DNA of 64,000 bases from Gautieria morchelliformis (Eukaryota > Basidiomycota > Agaricomycetes > Gomphales > Gomphaceae): contig WHVA01000460.1 in assembly GCA_015179125.1 (NCBI GenBank), positions 1 to 64,000 of the forward strand. The letters run 5' to 3'. Below the pieces are notes generated by a model. It saw nothing but the letters and a program-made list of their open reading frames with translations, made no database searches and was not told where the DNA came from. Position numbers and translations under genes: made by a program. Shown here piece by piece: positions 33,003-44,232 of the stretch (positions are counted from its first letter, which is position 1; each line of letters begins with the position of its first letter).

Positions 33003-34595
33003 TCATGAGAAGCCGCGCATTCCCAAGACTCTCCTCACATCGCTCGTAAATCGTAAAGAATCAAGGAAAGGAAGTAAGTCCAAAAGAGCCTCGTCAGACA
33101 TATCGTGAGTCCACCCTTCGATCGGGATGCCATTGGCTACCAGTTGCATGGGTTGGGTGTCAGAGAAGACACGGTGGCGTTCGAGGGATACACTGACCTT
33201 GATTGACATTATAGCTGACAGGAGAATTGTCTACCAAGCAAACTCGTGATAAGTCCTGCTCTACGATGGACAGGTCTTTCGTATACGACCCACTTGGGAG
33301 CTGAGTGCAAGACTACATGGGATTAATCTTCATGTGATATCGACGATTACAAATGACCGACCTCTCGAAATAATCTTCGACCCAAGATTCCCCGGCCAGC
33401 GTCTAACCAGTCAATTACTGGATCTGCATATTCTTGCATTGATGCAGTGAATATCACCAAGGTATACCAGCCTGAGACCTGCGTTCACATAAGTTATATA
33501 AGTCAAGAATAAAAGTGATTCCTGGCCCACCTTCCTTAGAAAATAATCCACAAATGGCCGTTTGTACACATGGTAGAGCGTGCTTCTGCCACCTAACACA
33601 ACTTCTACCATATGCCCCGCACCTTTATTGCGCCGGCCACCTAGACCTAATAAACCTGTACCGCCAGTTCCATGACCCTGCATGGGCCGCGACGTAGAGT
33701 GGATGAGAGTTTCGTCTAGATCGAGAACAAGAGTCTTAGGGAGATGAAACGGTGTCTTGCGAGGATGAGGGGGTGGCGTTGACGGGAGAGATATTGGTGA
33801 GGGTGATCGAGCAAGATTCTGGGATGATGATTGTGTGAGTAGGGACGTTGCAAATGGGTTTGGGAGCAGACTGGATGACTTGATGGGAGGGGAGGAGAAT
33901 GGCACTTTCAAGCTAAGATATTGAGGTGCGGGTATTTGGGTTGATGGGGATACAGATGGTGATTGTTCTGATAATGACGGTGGAGATGACTCAGGAAAAG
34001 GAATAGAGGAAGTATGGTGCACTGAATCGGAAGCTGGTTGGGGTAGTGCTCGGGTGACAAGAGGATCGAACTCTTCGTCGCTGTCTCTCTCGTCGGCAGA
34101 GGTGGCGTCCTCGCCGTCACCATCCATCCCTATACCAATCACGATGCTATGCGTTCTATTGCGGGTAATACCTCGCCTGACAACACATTTCCAAGCCTCA
34201 CACACAGCATTCCATAGGACGACGAATGCGCGGATAAAATAAAGCCGCCGGACTAGCTGGTGGACCTTGCTGTGCTTCCGCTCGACAGGCGATGAAGGTA
34301 CATTCTGTGAATAAGGCGTGTGTGGAGACTTCCTCTTCGTCGTAGAAGAAGAAGCAAACGCGGGCAGGGAAAAGGAACGTTTGGTCGGTCGCCTTTCTTC
34401 ACCTTGTGGCTGCGTCAAGGGTTTTGACCACGTCTGTGTCCGCATAAGCTTGTCATCTCCATATCTATGTGAGACCTTCTCTGTGGTCTCAGAAGTGGAA
34501 AGGAAAGGAGCATTATCCGTGGTTGGAGTGGAAGGTGGGGTACGCGCGGACGCCAACACATCGAATTGGCGGGACAAGTAGGTGAGGGAGTTCAT
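33003..34595 (-). CDS. NEM1: NEM1-like catalytic phosphatase (Dullard, CTD phosphatase family)
   Basis: This is the ER/nuclear-envelope phosphatase subunit that, with Spo7, activates the lipin Pah1 and so controls phosphatidate and triglyceride synthesis. The start is taken at ATG 34595 ([20 protein letters not shown]); the open frame continues upstream only with non-ATG codons. The stop TGA is at 33003-33005. The first exon is long. It has a Ser/Pro-rich N-terminus, a membrane-like segment ([18 protein letters not shown]), and a second disordered region. The catalytic signature is DLDETLIHS (DxDxT) after PKTLVL. Later exons encode [25 protein letters not shown] and the C-terminal [17 protein letters not shown]. 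All family signatures are present. Confidence 0.93.
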
Positions 34596-34833
34596 CCCGG
34601 CAGGGCAACGCGTGCCTGGACTCCACGGTGGAGGAGGCCTTCCAGTGACTCTAAAAATCTCAACTCCCTGGGACACAAAGGGTATTGTACGAGCAACTGG
34701 GCCTACAGTAGACGCTCATTCACGTGACTGAATCATTCCGAGTACTATTCCTTTCTTGCTGGTATGCAGTTTCTTCCTAAAAGGAGAGATTGAATACACG
34801 CTGTACATATACACCCATTCCACGTTCCATCTG

Positions 34834-35892
34834 CTAAGCTTTCAGTGCCTTGAGTAGGGCATCTCCGATGGGTGCAGCAGAGGCTGGGTTTTGTCCAGTG
34901 ATCAGCTTCCCATCCACAACGACCTTGGCCTGCATCGACAAGGTTGTCCGCAAGTCAGCCGGAAGGTTCAATGAATATCTGTTTACGCACGCCCCATGGC
35001 TCCGCCGCCTTTTCATACTTCCCGCTAAGCTCCTTAATCTTGTCCTCAAGGAGGAAGGGAATAGTATCCACAGCTTGCGCCTGTTCCTCCTCCAAATTCG
35101 AGAAGCCGGTGAATCTCCTGCCTGCAAAGATCGACTGGCCTTTAGGATCGGTGACGCCGACCAGAGCTCTGTACAGAAACTGTCAGTGCAAACCGCCCAC
35201 CAAACATATACCACTTACGCAGGCCCATGACACACGGCAGAGACGATCTTATTTGCAGCCCAAAACTGGCCAGCAAGACTGTGAACGGATGTTACACGTA
35301 CCGGCAAACGCTGTTACACGTACCTTGCTAGCCATTGTGATATTCACCGGATCTGTCGCCAAGTCAATGACTGGACCATGGCCCCCCACATAAAAGACAG
35401 CATCGTAATCGGCAACATTCACGTCGGAGAGCTTCTTTGCATGGTTGAACTTGGCCGTCACCGTCGGATCCTTCAAGAAATTGACGCTCTCCTCATCCTT
35501 AAACGTCTAATGTCGCCAAGTGAAGCATAACGGGCATGTAACCAGAGGGGCATAAAATATACCTTAACAGACCCTTCGTCTACCGGGGGATTGGGACCAG
35601 CTGGTGAAGCTGAGGAACAGGACTTAGACTGGGTTAGTAGTCGTGAATGTTCGCACCAAAATCAATGTCGGCATGCGGTGCAAGTCTGTAGTAGGGGTGA
35701 GCGGCTAAAGTAGGGGAGTCAGTAGACTTTTGTTATGAAATGTGGGATATCACCTTCAGGGAGATACCATCCCTAGAACCGATAATTTTGTTGCATTCAG
35801 TGGAAGCATGATGTGAAGCATACTATACTTACGGTCTGGCCGCCCTTCAAGTTTGTGTTAACGGACGTATAAACAAAAAGGATGCGAGGCAT
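34834..35892 (-). CDS. DJ-1/PfpI superfamily, Hsp31-like protein
   Basis: This belongs to the class I glutamine amidotransferase-like fold, with Hsp31-type members acting as glyoxalase III (methylglyoxal to lactate) or chaperones. The start is ATG 35892 (MPRILFVYTSVNTNLKGGQT), the stop TAG 34834-34836; eight exons encode about 224 residues. Key parts are WYLPEAAHPYY near the N-terminus, YVGGHGPVIDL, and the nucleophile elbow AVCHGPA with its catalytic Cys. GRRFTGFSNLEEE and ITGQNPASA follow near the C-terminus. One intron contains two nearly identical donor-like words (GTACGTGTAAC) about 25 bp apart; the first donor keeps the frame with TTTTGGGCTGC. Confidence 0.88.
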
Positions 35893-36298
35893 AGCGAGGG
35901 AGTGGGCTTGAAATTCCCAGCTTTCTCGTCACTAGTGCGCTCTTATACGGAATTACCGTGTGACATCATCTCTTCCCGCGGTTGAACTCCGTTCGGCTCA
36001 CTCGACGAGCTCGTGATGGCGGCGTGATGGGAGCTGGTGATAGCTGCTTGAACCTGCTGCCTGTGCAGGGTCGCTAGTCGATTACCAGTTGTGGAATATG
36101 CAGTTACATAATGGCGGTAATAGAGTTGTAGATATAAGCACCTAAACGTTGGGAGTAGAGGAAGTAACGCTAGCACAGACAAACGACCAGCAGAGCAGCC
36201 TCAGAGCTGCGATAAGTTCCACAATAATCGAACGTCTGTAGAGAGTCGACAGCACGCGCGGAGTCAAAACCCGCCAATCGCAACAGATCCGTCACACC
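35893..36298. promoter_or_regulatory. Divergent promoter region between the Hsp31-like gene and MOB1
   Basis: These 406 bp separate two start codons pointing away from each other. No gene is seen. The stretch contains GAACTCC and GGCGTGATGG words and a GC-rich patch near 36250, but no TATA box I would trust. Confidence 0.5.
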
Positions 36299-37417
36299 AT
36301 GTCTTCGTTCTTTGGACTGTGAGCACGGCTGAGCTCCCCGCGCGCGTCAGAAGACTAAATTAAACTGTTTGACGCTTTCGTAGCGGAAAAACACGAACAT
36401 TCAAACCGAGGAAGGATGTTCCGGAAGGTACAAAGCAGTACCAGCTCAGGAAGTACGCAGAGGCGACCTTGGTTCGTAACAAACATTACCACGTTGCTTC
36501 GTTTGTGGTCATTCACCCCATTACCGTCAGGGATCTGGCAACCTTCGACTAGCTGTACAGCTTCCCGAGGGCGAAGACTTGAACGAATGGCTCGCGGTTC
36601 ATAGTGAGACCCATCTTTGATGTGGTGTGGATATTGGCAGCACCTCACGCGTCTCTAGCGGTGGATTTCTTCAATCATCTGAATATGTTGTATGGAACTG
36701 TGACAGAATTCTGCACTCAGGAGGAGGTGGGCTTTTGATATTCTAGCTGAACTCCACAACCAAATATGAGTTAATAGTGCCCCATAATGTCTGCGGGACC
36801 ACGGTTTGTTTCTTCGCTCGACCATAAATTGTCAGCGCAGCATTCAGACTTTGTGCAGTTTCGAATATCTCTGGGAAGACGGCGTGAAATACAAGCGACC
36901 AACCAAACTTGCCGCACCTGACTACGTTGATGCACTAATGAATTGGGCACAGTCTCTGCTAGATGATGAAGCCGTCTTTCCTAATAAGATTGGTGAGTAT
37001 CCAATGTCGTGCCGCCTTGCCAAGTTTACCCTAACCGTGTATTTTAGGCGTCCCATTTCCGCGAAACTTCCGCGATACCGTACGGACCATCGTGCGACGG
37101 CTCTTTCGAGTATATGCACATTTATACAGCAACCATTTCGACCACATTTGTGCACTCGGCATTGAAGGTATCGTCCCAACAGTGCAGCATGCGCTTCTTT
37201 TTCTTTTATATCTAACGTAATGCACAGCACACCTCAACACAAGCTACCGGCACTTTTTTCTTTACATCAATGAGGTCAGAAACTTAGAGCATAATCGTTG
37301 CAGTGACCGCATGAGCTGATACCCTTTGCATTCCAGTTTGATTTAGTCGACAAGAAAGAGCTTGCCCCTTTGGATGAACTAAATCAGGCTATACTTTCGG
37401 AGGATAAGGCACGGTGA
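36299..37417 (+). CDS. MOB1: MOB1 kinase activator
   Basis: This co-activator of NDR/LATS-type kinases (Dbf2 in yeast) acts in the mitotic exit/septation network. The start is ATG 36299 (MSSFFGL), the stop TGA 37415-37417; eight short introns; about 215 residues. Exon 1 encodes only seven residues. Family motifs are TRTFKPRKDVPEGTKQYQL, NLRLAVQLPEGEDLNEWLA, VDFFNHLNMLYGTVTEFCT, CPIMSAGP, FEYLWEDGVKYKRPTKLAAP, the zinc-site region RVYAHLYSNHFDHI and FFLYINEFDLVDKKELAPL. Spliced frame is intact. It is convergent with MRD1. Confidence 0.94.
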
Positions 37418-37791
37418 CAGAGTTCTCGGTGTTCTATGTATACCTGTTCGTTGCGTCAGTTGGTCCTTTCAACCGCGAGCTCTGTAGGATACCGAAAAGG
37501 TTTTCTACCTTATAGTATCAGCGACTGTCAGTCCTGCGGTCTGTAAGGGAGAACGGCTGAATACTTCCGGGCATAACTGACATCAAGTAGGAAATGCCGT
37601 ACTAGCTCCAATGGTTGCGGACAAGGTTGAGTGTCATCGTTGAACTACTAAGATCCAAAAGTTTGGAACACAGAAGTCATAAGCTGTTTTAAAAAAAAGC
37701 CAAAGTGAATGGTGCAGTTACGTCTTGAAACAACGTTGAATGGTGTTAGACTATATGTAAGTACGGGTAGCTGCATCCACCTGCCACACCC
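37418..37791. other. Intergenic between MOB1 and MRD1 stop codons
   Basis: This is 374 bp of convergent 3' sequence with no gene seen. The A-run at about 37690-37698 and TATATG near 37750 may belong to 3'-end signals. Confidence 0.5.
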
Positions 37792-40750
37792 TTAAGCTTC
37801 ATCCTCGTCTCCACCATCCACCGCGATCTCCAGCTTTCTTTTTCTCCCTGGTAATTCACCACCAGCACCAAATCCGACACCAACCTTGCGCCTAAGTGCC
37901 CCCACATCCTGCTCTCCTTCCTCCGCCCAGTCAAGCACCAGATGGCGTCCGAGCAAGTGAGTGTGTCGAAGTGCTGCGAATGCAGTCTCTGCTTCATGTC
38001 GCGACACAAACTCGAGGAACGCAAAACCACGTGTCCGTGCATCGAATTTCTTTGGAAGGCGGACGGATTTAAGCGTTCCATAAACGCTGCGAAGACATGT
38101 ACATGAGGTTCGTTGTCACTAGGAGATACATTGACATACCCAAATAGATCTCGGACATCCTTCTTAGTAGCCTCGAATGGTACGTTCTTCACTATCATCT
38201 TGGCGGTCTTCGTCTTCACCAGTCCTGCATCCTTTTTCTCTTCCTCATCAGCTCCACGCCCAGCAAACGTGACATGGAGCTTATGTCCATCCAATACGAA
38301 ACCCTGCATACTCTTCATTGCCTTCCTGGCTGAATCTACGTCGGCGAATCCAACGAATCCGTAACCCATGCTCAACTTGGCCTGCTCCGGCTGCGCCTTT
38401 GCCTTGTGATCTGGTGGAGCAGGCTTCATTTGAACTCGCGCAAATGAAAAAGATGGCATGCTGCGAAAGACCTGGGCTAAACGATCAGTTGTTGTTACGA
38501 ATGACAGGTTCTTCACGAAAAGTGTCGATCCCGAGCGAATGGATTGTGCATCTTCTGCCATTCCCTCGTCCTGCTCACGGATCGTTACGGGCTTGACCTC
38601 GGAAAGATCATGTCCGCGTCCAGAGCTTTCCACCAGCATACCTTCAGGCGCCCACTCCAGGTAAATGATAGAATTTCCCAAGCGTCGGTACGCAGCGGCA
38701 CGGAAAGCATGCGCGGCTTCCTCAGGGTGTGTATATTCTACCACTGCTAAAGTGCCAGAAGGGGGAATAAGTAGTCGGGCAACTTTGGTTGTGGCAGAAT
38801 CGAAGAAGTTTCGTAATATATCAGACGTTGTGCCGTAAGGGATATTCTTAACAAGGATAGTTGTCCTCGATCGTGCAGCTGAATGCGTCGACAGCCTCTC
38901 TAAAACCACTCCTTGCTGCTTCTTGTAAGCAAGACAGCGGATAGAGAATAGCATAGTACATACATCCTCGAAATAACGCTTGGTTTCTTGAATAATATGC
39001 GTCTCCGCTAGCGCCAACTTGACAGCAGGGTTGTGTGACCCTGAGCCCTCATCCGACTCTGTGACACCAAGGATATCCGCTTTCGGGATATGCATCCGGT
39101 CTGCAATCGAGGAAACCACCGCATCACTCTACCTCGTGCGTGAGTGCAGTTTAAGAAGATAATAGTGCCATTAAAGTGCATACATTCATGTACAACATCC
39201 CCCAGTTGAAATCTTTGCCTGCTTCCCGCTTGCGCTTCTCTCCCCTTTCTTCCTTGAGATTCTTTTTGCCGTCTGGTAAGTTACCTCCTGTTAGTAAAGT
39301 AGACCAAGTATCAGAAAGCACACAGACTGGGACCGTGCGGAACCTGCTTGCGACGCTCGACCCCTGCCAAAATATGGAGCAGTCGTCCCTGGAATGTTGT
39401 TCCATCAAGAGCCTCCCACGCTGTAATAGCGTCGGCTGGCCGGACATAAGACACGAAGGCCAGCCCTTTCGACGTATGTTCAGGCGTAACGGGGATGTGG
39501 ACCTTTCAAGTGAGTCGTTAGCGACGTTCATGGGGGATAATAATGATTAAGAAGAGAGATCAGATTTTTTCTACTATCGGTGTTCCCTAGGATCAACATT
39601 CCGGACTCCAGTAGAAGTCAGGTCTGATGTCCCTATGTTTTATGCATCATATACTACGATTTCTACGTCTCGGGGGACGGGCAAAGAAAATATATTACCT
39701 AGAAGTAACAAAGCATGAGTCAGCAACGATGCAAAATCATTTGGCATCACACAGCAAAATCAGATTCTATGCTCCCCTGAAGAAAAAAACAGTATTAGAA
39801 ACCCACCTGATCAAGTTGACCAAACCCACGAAAGTGCTCTTGTAGCTCCTCAGTGGTGCAGGAGAACGTCAGATTGCGCACGAAAAGGCGAGCTGTCGAG
39901 AGAATGGTCTGTCGCGTTACCTCCTGCGGATCTGTAGCATCCATTGAAACAGTTCCAGGCTGTCAATGGCAAATCCACCTAAGCATACTACATCACAAGG
40001 GGCAGAACAATTGACCTTGGTGGCATCTACCACCGGACATCTTTTCGGTCGTCTTCGTCATCTGACTGTTCGAAGCCTTTGTCCTCGTGGATGTCTGCCA
40101 TACGTGACTTCATCCACTCCAGATCGGACATCTCGCCATGAGCCATCCTATTTTGTTCTCCAAGTTCTTGTGATGTCGGCGACGGTTCAACGGCCTTACT
40201 CGGGATAGCTGGAGTAACCGCGGTCTTTGTCAACTCACTATCGGCCCACGCCGGGCCCTTACTGCGACGCGGATTCATGACGTCGAGGAACTGAGCCGTT
40301 AATGCGTCGTCTTCCCCTTTCGAAGGCGCTTTAGCATCCGAATTTTCCGGGCTGAGTTTGCGAGACGAAACTACAGATGACACAGGACCACGTTCTGGAC
40401 CATGGAGTCGGGGCCGTTTGTTTGGTCTAGAGGCAGGTGCGTCTTTGACCCCCTTCCTACATGTCATCTATGCACCATATCGAACGATAGAATGTAGTAC
40501 CCACCTGTACAACCTCAACGTTAATTCGCTGCGTTCCCCAGAATGTGTTATTGAACCACTCCTTGGCCGCACGTGCCTGGTCGTCGGTCTTGAACCCGAC
40601 GAAGGCAAATCGACGGGGAGTTCCATCAGACTTACGGGCTACCTGAACATCAGTGATGGTCGATGCGCCATGCTTCGTAGACGACAGATGGGTGCGTAAA
40701 GACTCTGGAGTTGCATTTGCCGGGATGTTTTTAATCAACAAGCGACTCAT
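37792..40750 (-). CDS. MRD1: MRD1/RBM19, multi-RRM rRNA processing factor
   Basis: This nucleolar RNA-binding protein is needed for early cleavages of the 18S rRNA precursor. The start is ATG 40750 (MSRLLIKNIPANATPESLRT), the stop TAA 37792-37794. Five RRMs can be read: RRM1 in the first exon, RRM2 with ARLFVRNLTFSCTTEELQEH, then a degenerate RRM with TILVKNIPYGTTSDILRNFF, RRM4 with GSTLFVKNLSFVTTTDRL and SMGYGFVGF, and RRM5 with MIVKNVPFEATKKDVRDLFG and RGFAFLEF. The tail is basic then acidic (GRKRKLEIAVDGGDEDEA). The MRD1-type linker KRKREAGKDFNWGMLYMN is present. One intron inside RRM2 (about 39505-39809) is roughly six times longer than its neighbours. It is head-to-head with PAC10. Confidence 0.93.
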
Positions 40751-40837
40751 AATGTGCAACGACCGAGTGGAGGTAGGTAAAAGAAAATTTGAGCGGATGC
40801 TTACTTATGTAATAGTTTTAAGCGCCCGATAACCCAA
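40751..40837. promoter_or_regulatory. Bidirectional promoter MRD1/PAC10 (87 bp)
   Basis: Only 87 bp separate the two start codons, so both 5' UTRs and any core promoter must fit here or overlap the neighbouring coding sequence. The stretch is AT-rich in its right half (TTACTTATGTAATAGTTTTA) with no clear TATA box. Confidence 0.7.
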
Positions 40838-41790
40838 ATGTCTGCACGGACTGTCGAATCGAACCCGCGAGGGATTCCTCATGCACCCTTTGTCGTAAGT
40901 GCACCTCCTGCTCCCTATCATATTTGTAATTAAATGCCCTAGTCCGATGTCGAAGAGCACATTGGGGGACCAGACGCAGAGGTAGAAAGCACGCTGAAGC
41001 AGTTCCAGGAAGCTATCGCGTACGTGTCTCACTGGCACTAGCTTATATTTCCATCAGGTATTCATCTTCGTTTCGTCACAGGAAGTACCGCTACATGGAA
41101 CTTAATCTCACCCAGCGGCGAAAGGCACTTGATGAGAAGATCCCTGACATTAAGAAAACACTTGCAATGGTTCGATTTCTTCAGGAACGCAGAGTGCGTT
41201 GTACTCTTCTACTCCGGCTGTATGTGTATGCTTCAATATCTTTCAGGAAGGGAAATCGAAGGCCAGTTCCGAGGACGAGGACGACATAGATGAGGACTTG
41301 GAGGGGGATTCATCTGCAGCATCGCGGAAGCCAATCACGACGACTTTTGAGCTCAATGACACGCTTTATGCAGAAGCAGTGCTTGAGGATAGTGATGTTG
41401 TTTATTTATGGCTTGGGGTGTGTTGTCTTCTACGGAATCACTGCTCACTACCAGAGTATCTCACCGCTATTTTCACCTTAGGCAAATGTGATGCTATCAT
41501 ATGCACTCCCGGAGGCCATTCAACTTCTTTCATCAAAATCTTCCGCGGCAGAACGGAATCGAGAGAATGCCATCCAGGTGATTGCCATTCGTCTTAGTTG
41601 CTCCCAAAATACTTTGTTATCTCTTCGTCTATCGCCGTCTGACTTTCATGATAATAACAAGGACATGGAATTCCTCCGTGAACAAATCACTGTTATGGAA
41701 GTAAATACAGCCCGTGTCTACAATTGGGACGTAAAGCGGCGAAGGGAGCGGCGTCAACGAGGAGAGCTGGAGGGACTACCGGACAATTAA
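40838..41790 (+). CDS. PAC10: Prefoldin subunit 3 (PAC10/VBP1)
   Basis: This is an alpha-type subunit of the hexameric prefoldin chaperone, which hands unfolded actin and tubulin to the CCT chaperonin. The start is ATG 40838 (MSARTVESNPRGIPHAPFV), the stop TAA 41788-41790; five introns; about 213 residues. The N-terminal coiled coil includes STLKQFQEAIAKYRYMELNL and KIPDIKKTLAMVRFLQERR. The beta-hairpin core is TTTFELNDTLYAEAVLED followed by VYLWLGANVMLSYALPEA. The C-terminal coil is FLREQITVMEVNTARVYNWD. An acidic insert (SSEDEDDIDEDLEGD) precedes the core. Confidence 0.94.
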
Positions 41791-42178
41791 TTGCGAGAGA
41801 TCCTAGCTCAAGTTACGATACTCCTGTCTGTGTAGTGATTCGACCACAGCTATAATCTACTGCCGTCTGAGGCATATATGATGTCGCTCCTCACCTCGAC
41901 ATGGCATCCATCACCAGGTGTTCGCGCATATATATACCGTGCGGCCTATTAACAACATGTCTGATGGGATACTGCTCAGCAAAGTGTTGATGTCCGAGAG
42001 CAGTATTTGCACAGGGCACATCGTTGAACTTCATGGTCATGAGCAGTTCCGGCTGATCAAATGTGCTCTCGAGGTTGTCTTAGGCAGACAGATCGTTGGT
42101 TCAATTTGTCGCACAACATGTTTGGCTACCGTGACACCAACCACCTCCATATGGTACTAGGTGGCGCTACAAAAACGT
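41791..42178. other. Intergenic between PAC10 and SUP35 stop codons
   Basis: 388 bp of convergent 3' flank. A short open frame (41918-42160) has no recognisable domain and is probably chance. Confidence 0.5.
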
Positions 42179-44146
42179 TTAGATCGCGCCAGGTACGACG
42201 CCCATCGCCGCATTACTCGCTAACGTCTCTCTAACATCATCCCCCGATTCGATCAGTCTCGTAACCTATACCATACTGTCAAAAAGTCGAATGGGCCACG
42301 GAATACTACTAACCTTTCCGATAGCAACAGTCTTACCCTCATCTCGAAGGGTGAACCGTCCCAACTGCGCATAGTCAGAAAATCGCTCGACACACACGGG
42401 AGCTGACGCCTCCACAAGTGCGACGATCTTTTGGCCTTTCTTTGCGAACTGCGGAGGCTTCTTTGAACGTCGACCTGTCTTCTTGTCAAAGTAACTAATA
42501 AGAGCCTAAATATACATGGAGCCGTGTAAGCCTCCCTCGTGGCCTCAAATAAAATATCAATGCGTACGGCGAGTGTGACTTCCTCAGCTAGTGTGTGCAC
42601 GTGCATAACGGCACTGTACCCAGCGCAGATGATATTTTTGTGATCCAAGATAGCGAGCTGTGCTTCGAACTGTCTGACAGCTCTGACGGATCTCTCAGGA
42701 CTCGATAATACAAATCCCGGACTGATATCCTCGTCCTCAACACCTCGAAGACGAATGCGGACATTGTCTCCACATTGTGCCACCTGTAGCTCGTCTTCCA
42801 TTTCGTTGTAGATAGCGCTGACTTCCACATGGGTGTGATTCGGCATGAGGATAAGTGAATCACCCTTATGTAGACGTCCCGACTCGATTTTGCCTACCGC
42901 TACGGTTCCCATGTCCTTGTATTTCTCAGAGATAGGCATCATTAGAGGACCAGTTATCTTCCGATCAACCATAGGTAGCGTGTCCAGCAGCTCGATAAGG
43001 GACGGACCACTGCAGGACGAATCTCAATACTAGAAGGGCAAGTCGATCAAAGAACTACTAACTCCCACCATGGACACTGCTGCTTAGAGACGCGATCCTT
43101 CAAATTGAGACCAGTATACCCCGAGACGGGAATGAAGCTGACATCGCTTTTAGGATTAAAACCGGCTGCTTTGATAAATGGAATAATTTTGTCCTTGATT
43201 TCATCATATCGTGCTTTGCTCCATTCAACCGTGGATTCGTCCATTTTGTTGATGACAACTACAAGCTTGGAGACACCTGCAGTCTTCACAAGCATTATAT
43301 GCTCTCGGGTTTGGCCTCCTCGTTCGAAACCAGTTTCAAATTCGCCTTTTCTAGCGGAGATGACTAGGAGTGCGACATCCGCTTGGGCAGCACCGCTGAT
43401 CATGGACGGAACGAAGGTTTTATGACCTGGTGCGTCTAGAATGGTATACTTTCGAGCAGGGGTCTCAAAGTAGGCACGACCAACTTCCACAGTTTTACCC
43501 TGAAAATGGTAAATTGACGAATGGGAACAGGGAGTGAGCAGCGAACCTTGCTCCGTTCTTGAGGAGTGGAATCAAGAGCCCAACTTAAATACCAGGTTTC
43601 GCGACCGGCCTCCTTTGCTTCCCTCTCATACTTCTCCATAGTACGCTTGTCGACCATACCCGTCACGAACAGAAGGTTGCCGCCCATGGTAGACTTCCCT
43701 GCATCTACATGGCCGACAAACACGATGTTCAAATGCTGCTTGCCGAACAGGTCCCCAACGGTCTCTGAGTCTGCAGTCTTATGCACCTCTTGTGCGACGG
43801 CATCGGTATCAGTTTTGGACTTCTCAGCGGAAAAGTTAAAGGCCTTCGTTGGTGGCGCAGGCGAAGAAGAGTGCGATGCAGGGGCAGACACTGATGGTTT
43901 CGGGGCGTCATGGATCTGAGAGGGCTGCTTGGGTTTTGATACACGTGGTGGAGGCTCTGCCGCTGGCTGAGACGGTCTTGAACCGCCGATGTTGATAGAG
44001 ATGGTGGGAGCAGGCTTAGGAGGCTCGGCTTGTTCTGGTCGCTCAACAGGCTGTAGTTCAGGCTGTGGTGGTTGTGGCGGTTGTGAAGGGACCTTAAATG
44101 CCTGTCCGGGTACGAACTCGAATGCTTTAGCGTTGAGTCTGCTCAT
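42179..44146 (-). CDS. SUP35: Translation termination factor eRF3 GTPase (SUP35)
   Basis: This GTPase works with eRF1 to release finished polypeptides. The start is ATG 44146 (MSRLNAKAFEFVPGQAFKVP). The beginning matches the PAM2 consensus (LNxxAxEFxP) that binds poly(A)-binding protein. The roughly 130-residue N-terminus is Pro/Ser-rich and not the Gln/Asn-rich prion type of yeast. The GTPase core has GHVDAGKST (G1), DAPGH (G3) and NKMD (G4), followed by the beta-barrel domains (GPLMMPISEKYKDMGTV, FSDYAQLGRFTLRDEGKTVA). After a last intron the frame continues VTRLIESGDDVRETLASNAA and stops at 42179-42181. This tail of about 23 residues beyond the usual end rests on one splice call. Confidence 0.92.
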
Positions 44147-44232
44147 GCTGTGGAGGCTGTGGAGAGACAAGAAACTGGTTTGCGGTGCTGTAACAAGTCA
44201 ACAAGGACCCACGCCAAGTTGGACACACACAC
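44147..44232. promoter_or_regulatory. Bidirectional promoter SUP35/SLA1 (86 bp)
   Basis: Only 86 bp lie between opposite start codons. It carries GTGGAGGCTGTGGAG repeats on the SUP35 side and an ACACACACACAC run beside the SLA1 ATG. No TATA box is seen. Confidence 0.7.

Noticed and set aside
39505-39809. C/D-box snoRNA in the long MRD1 intron
   Set aside because: Only partial C-box (GTGATGC, ATGATGC) and D-box (CTGA) words, no terminal stem and no guide match I can show.
40850-40925. tRNA-like T-arm sequence (GGTTCGATTCG on the minus strand)
   Set aside because: No acceptor, D or anticodon stems pair around it, and the bases are the first exon and intron of PAC10.
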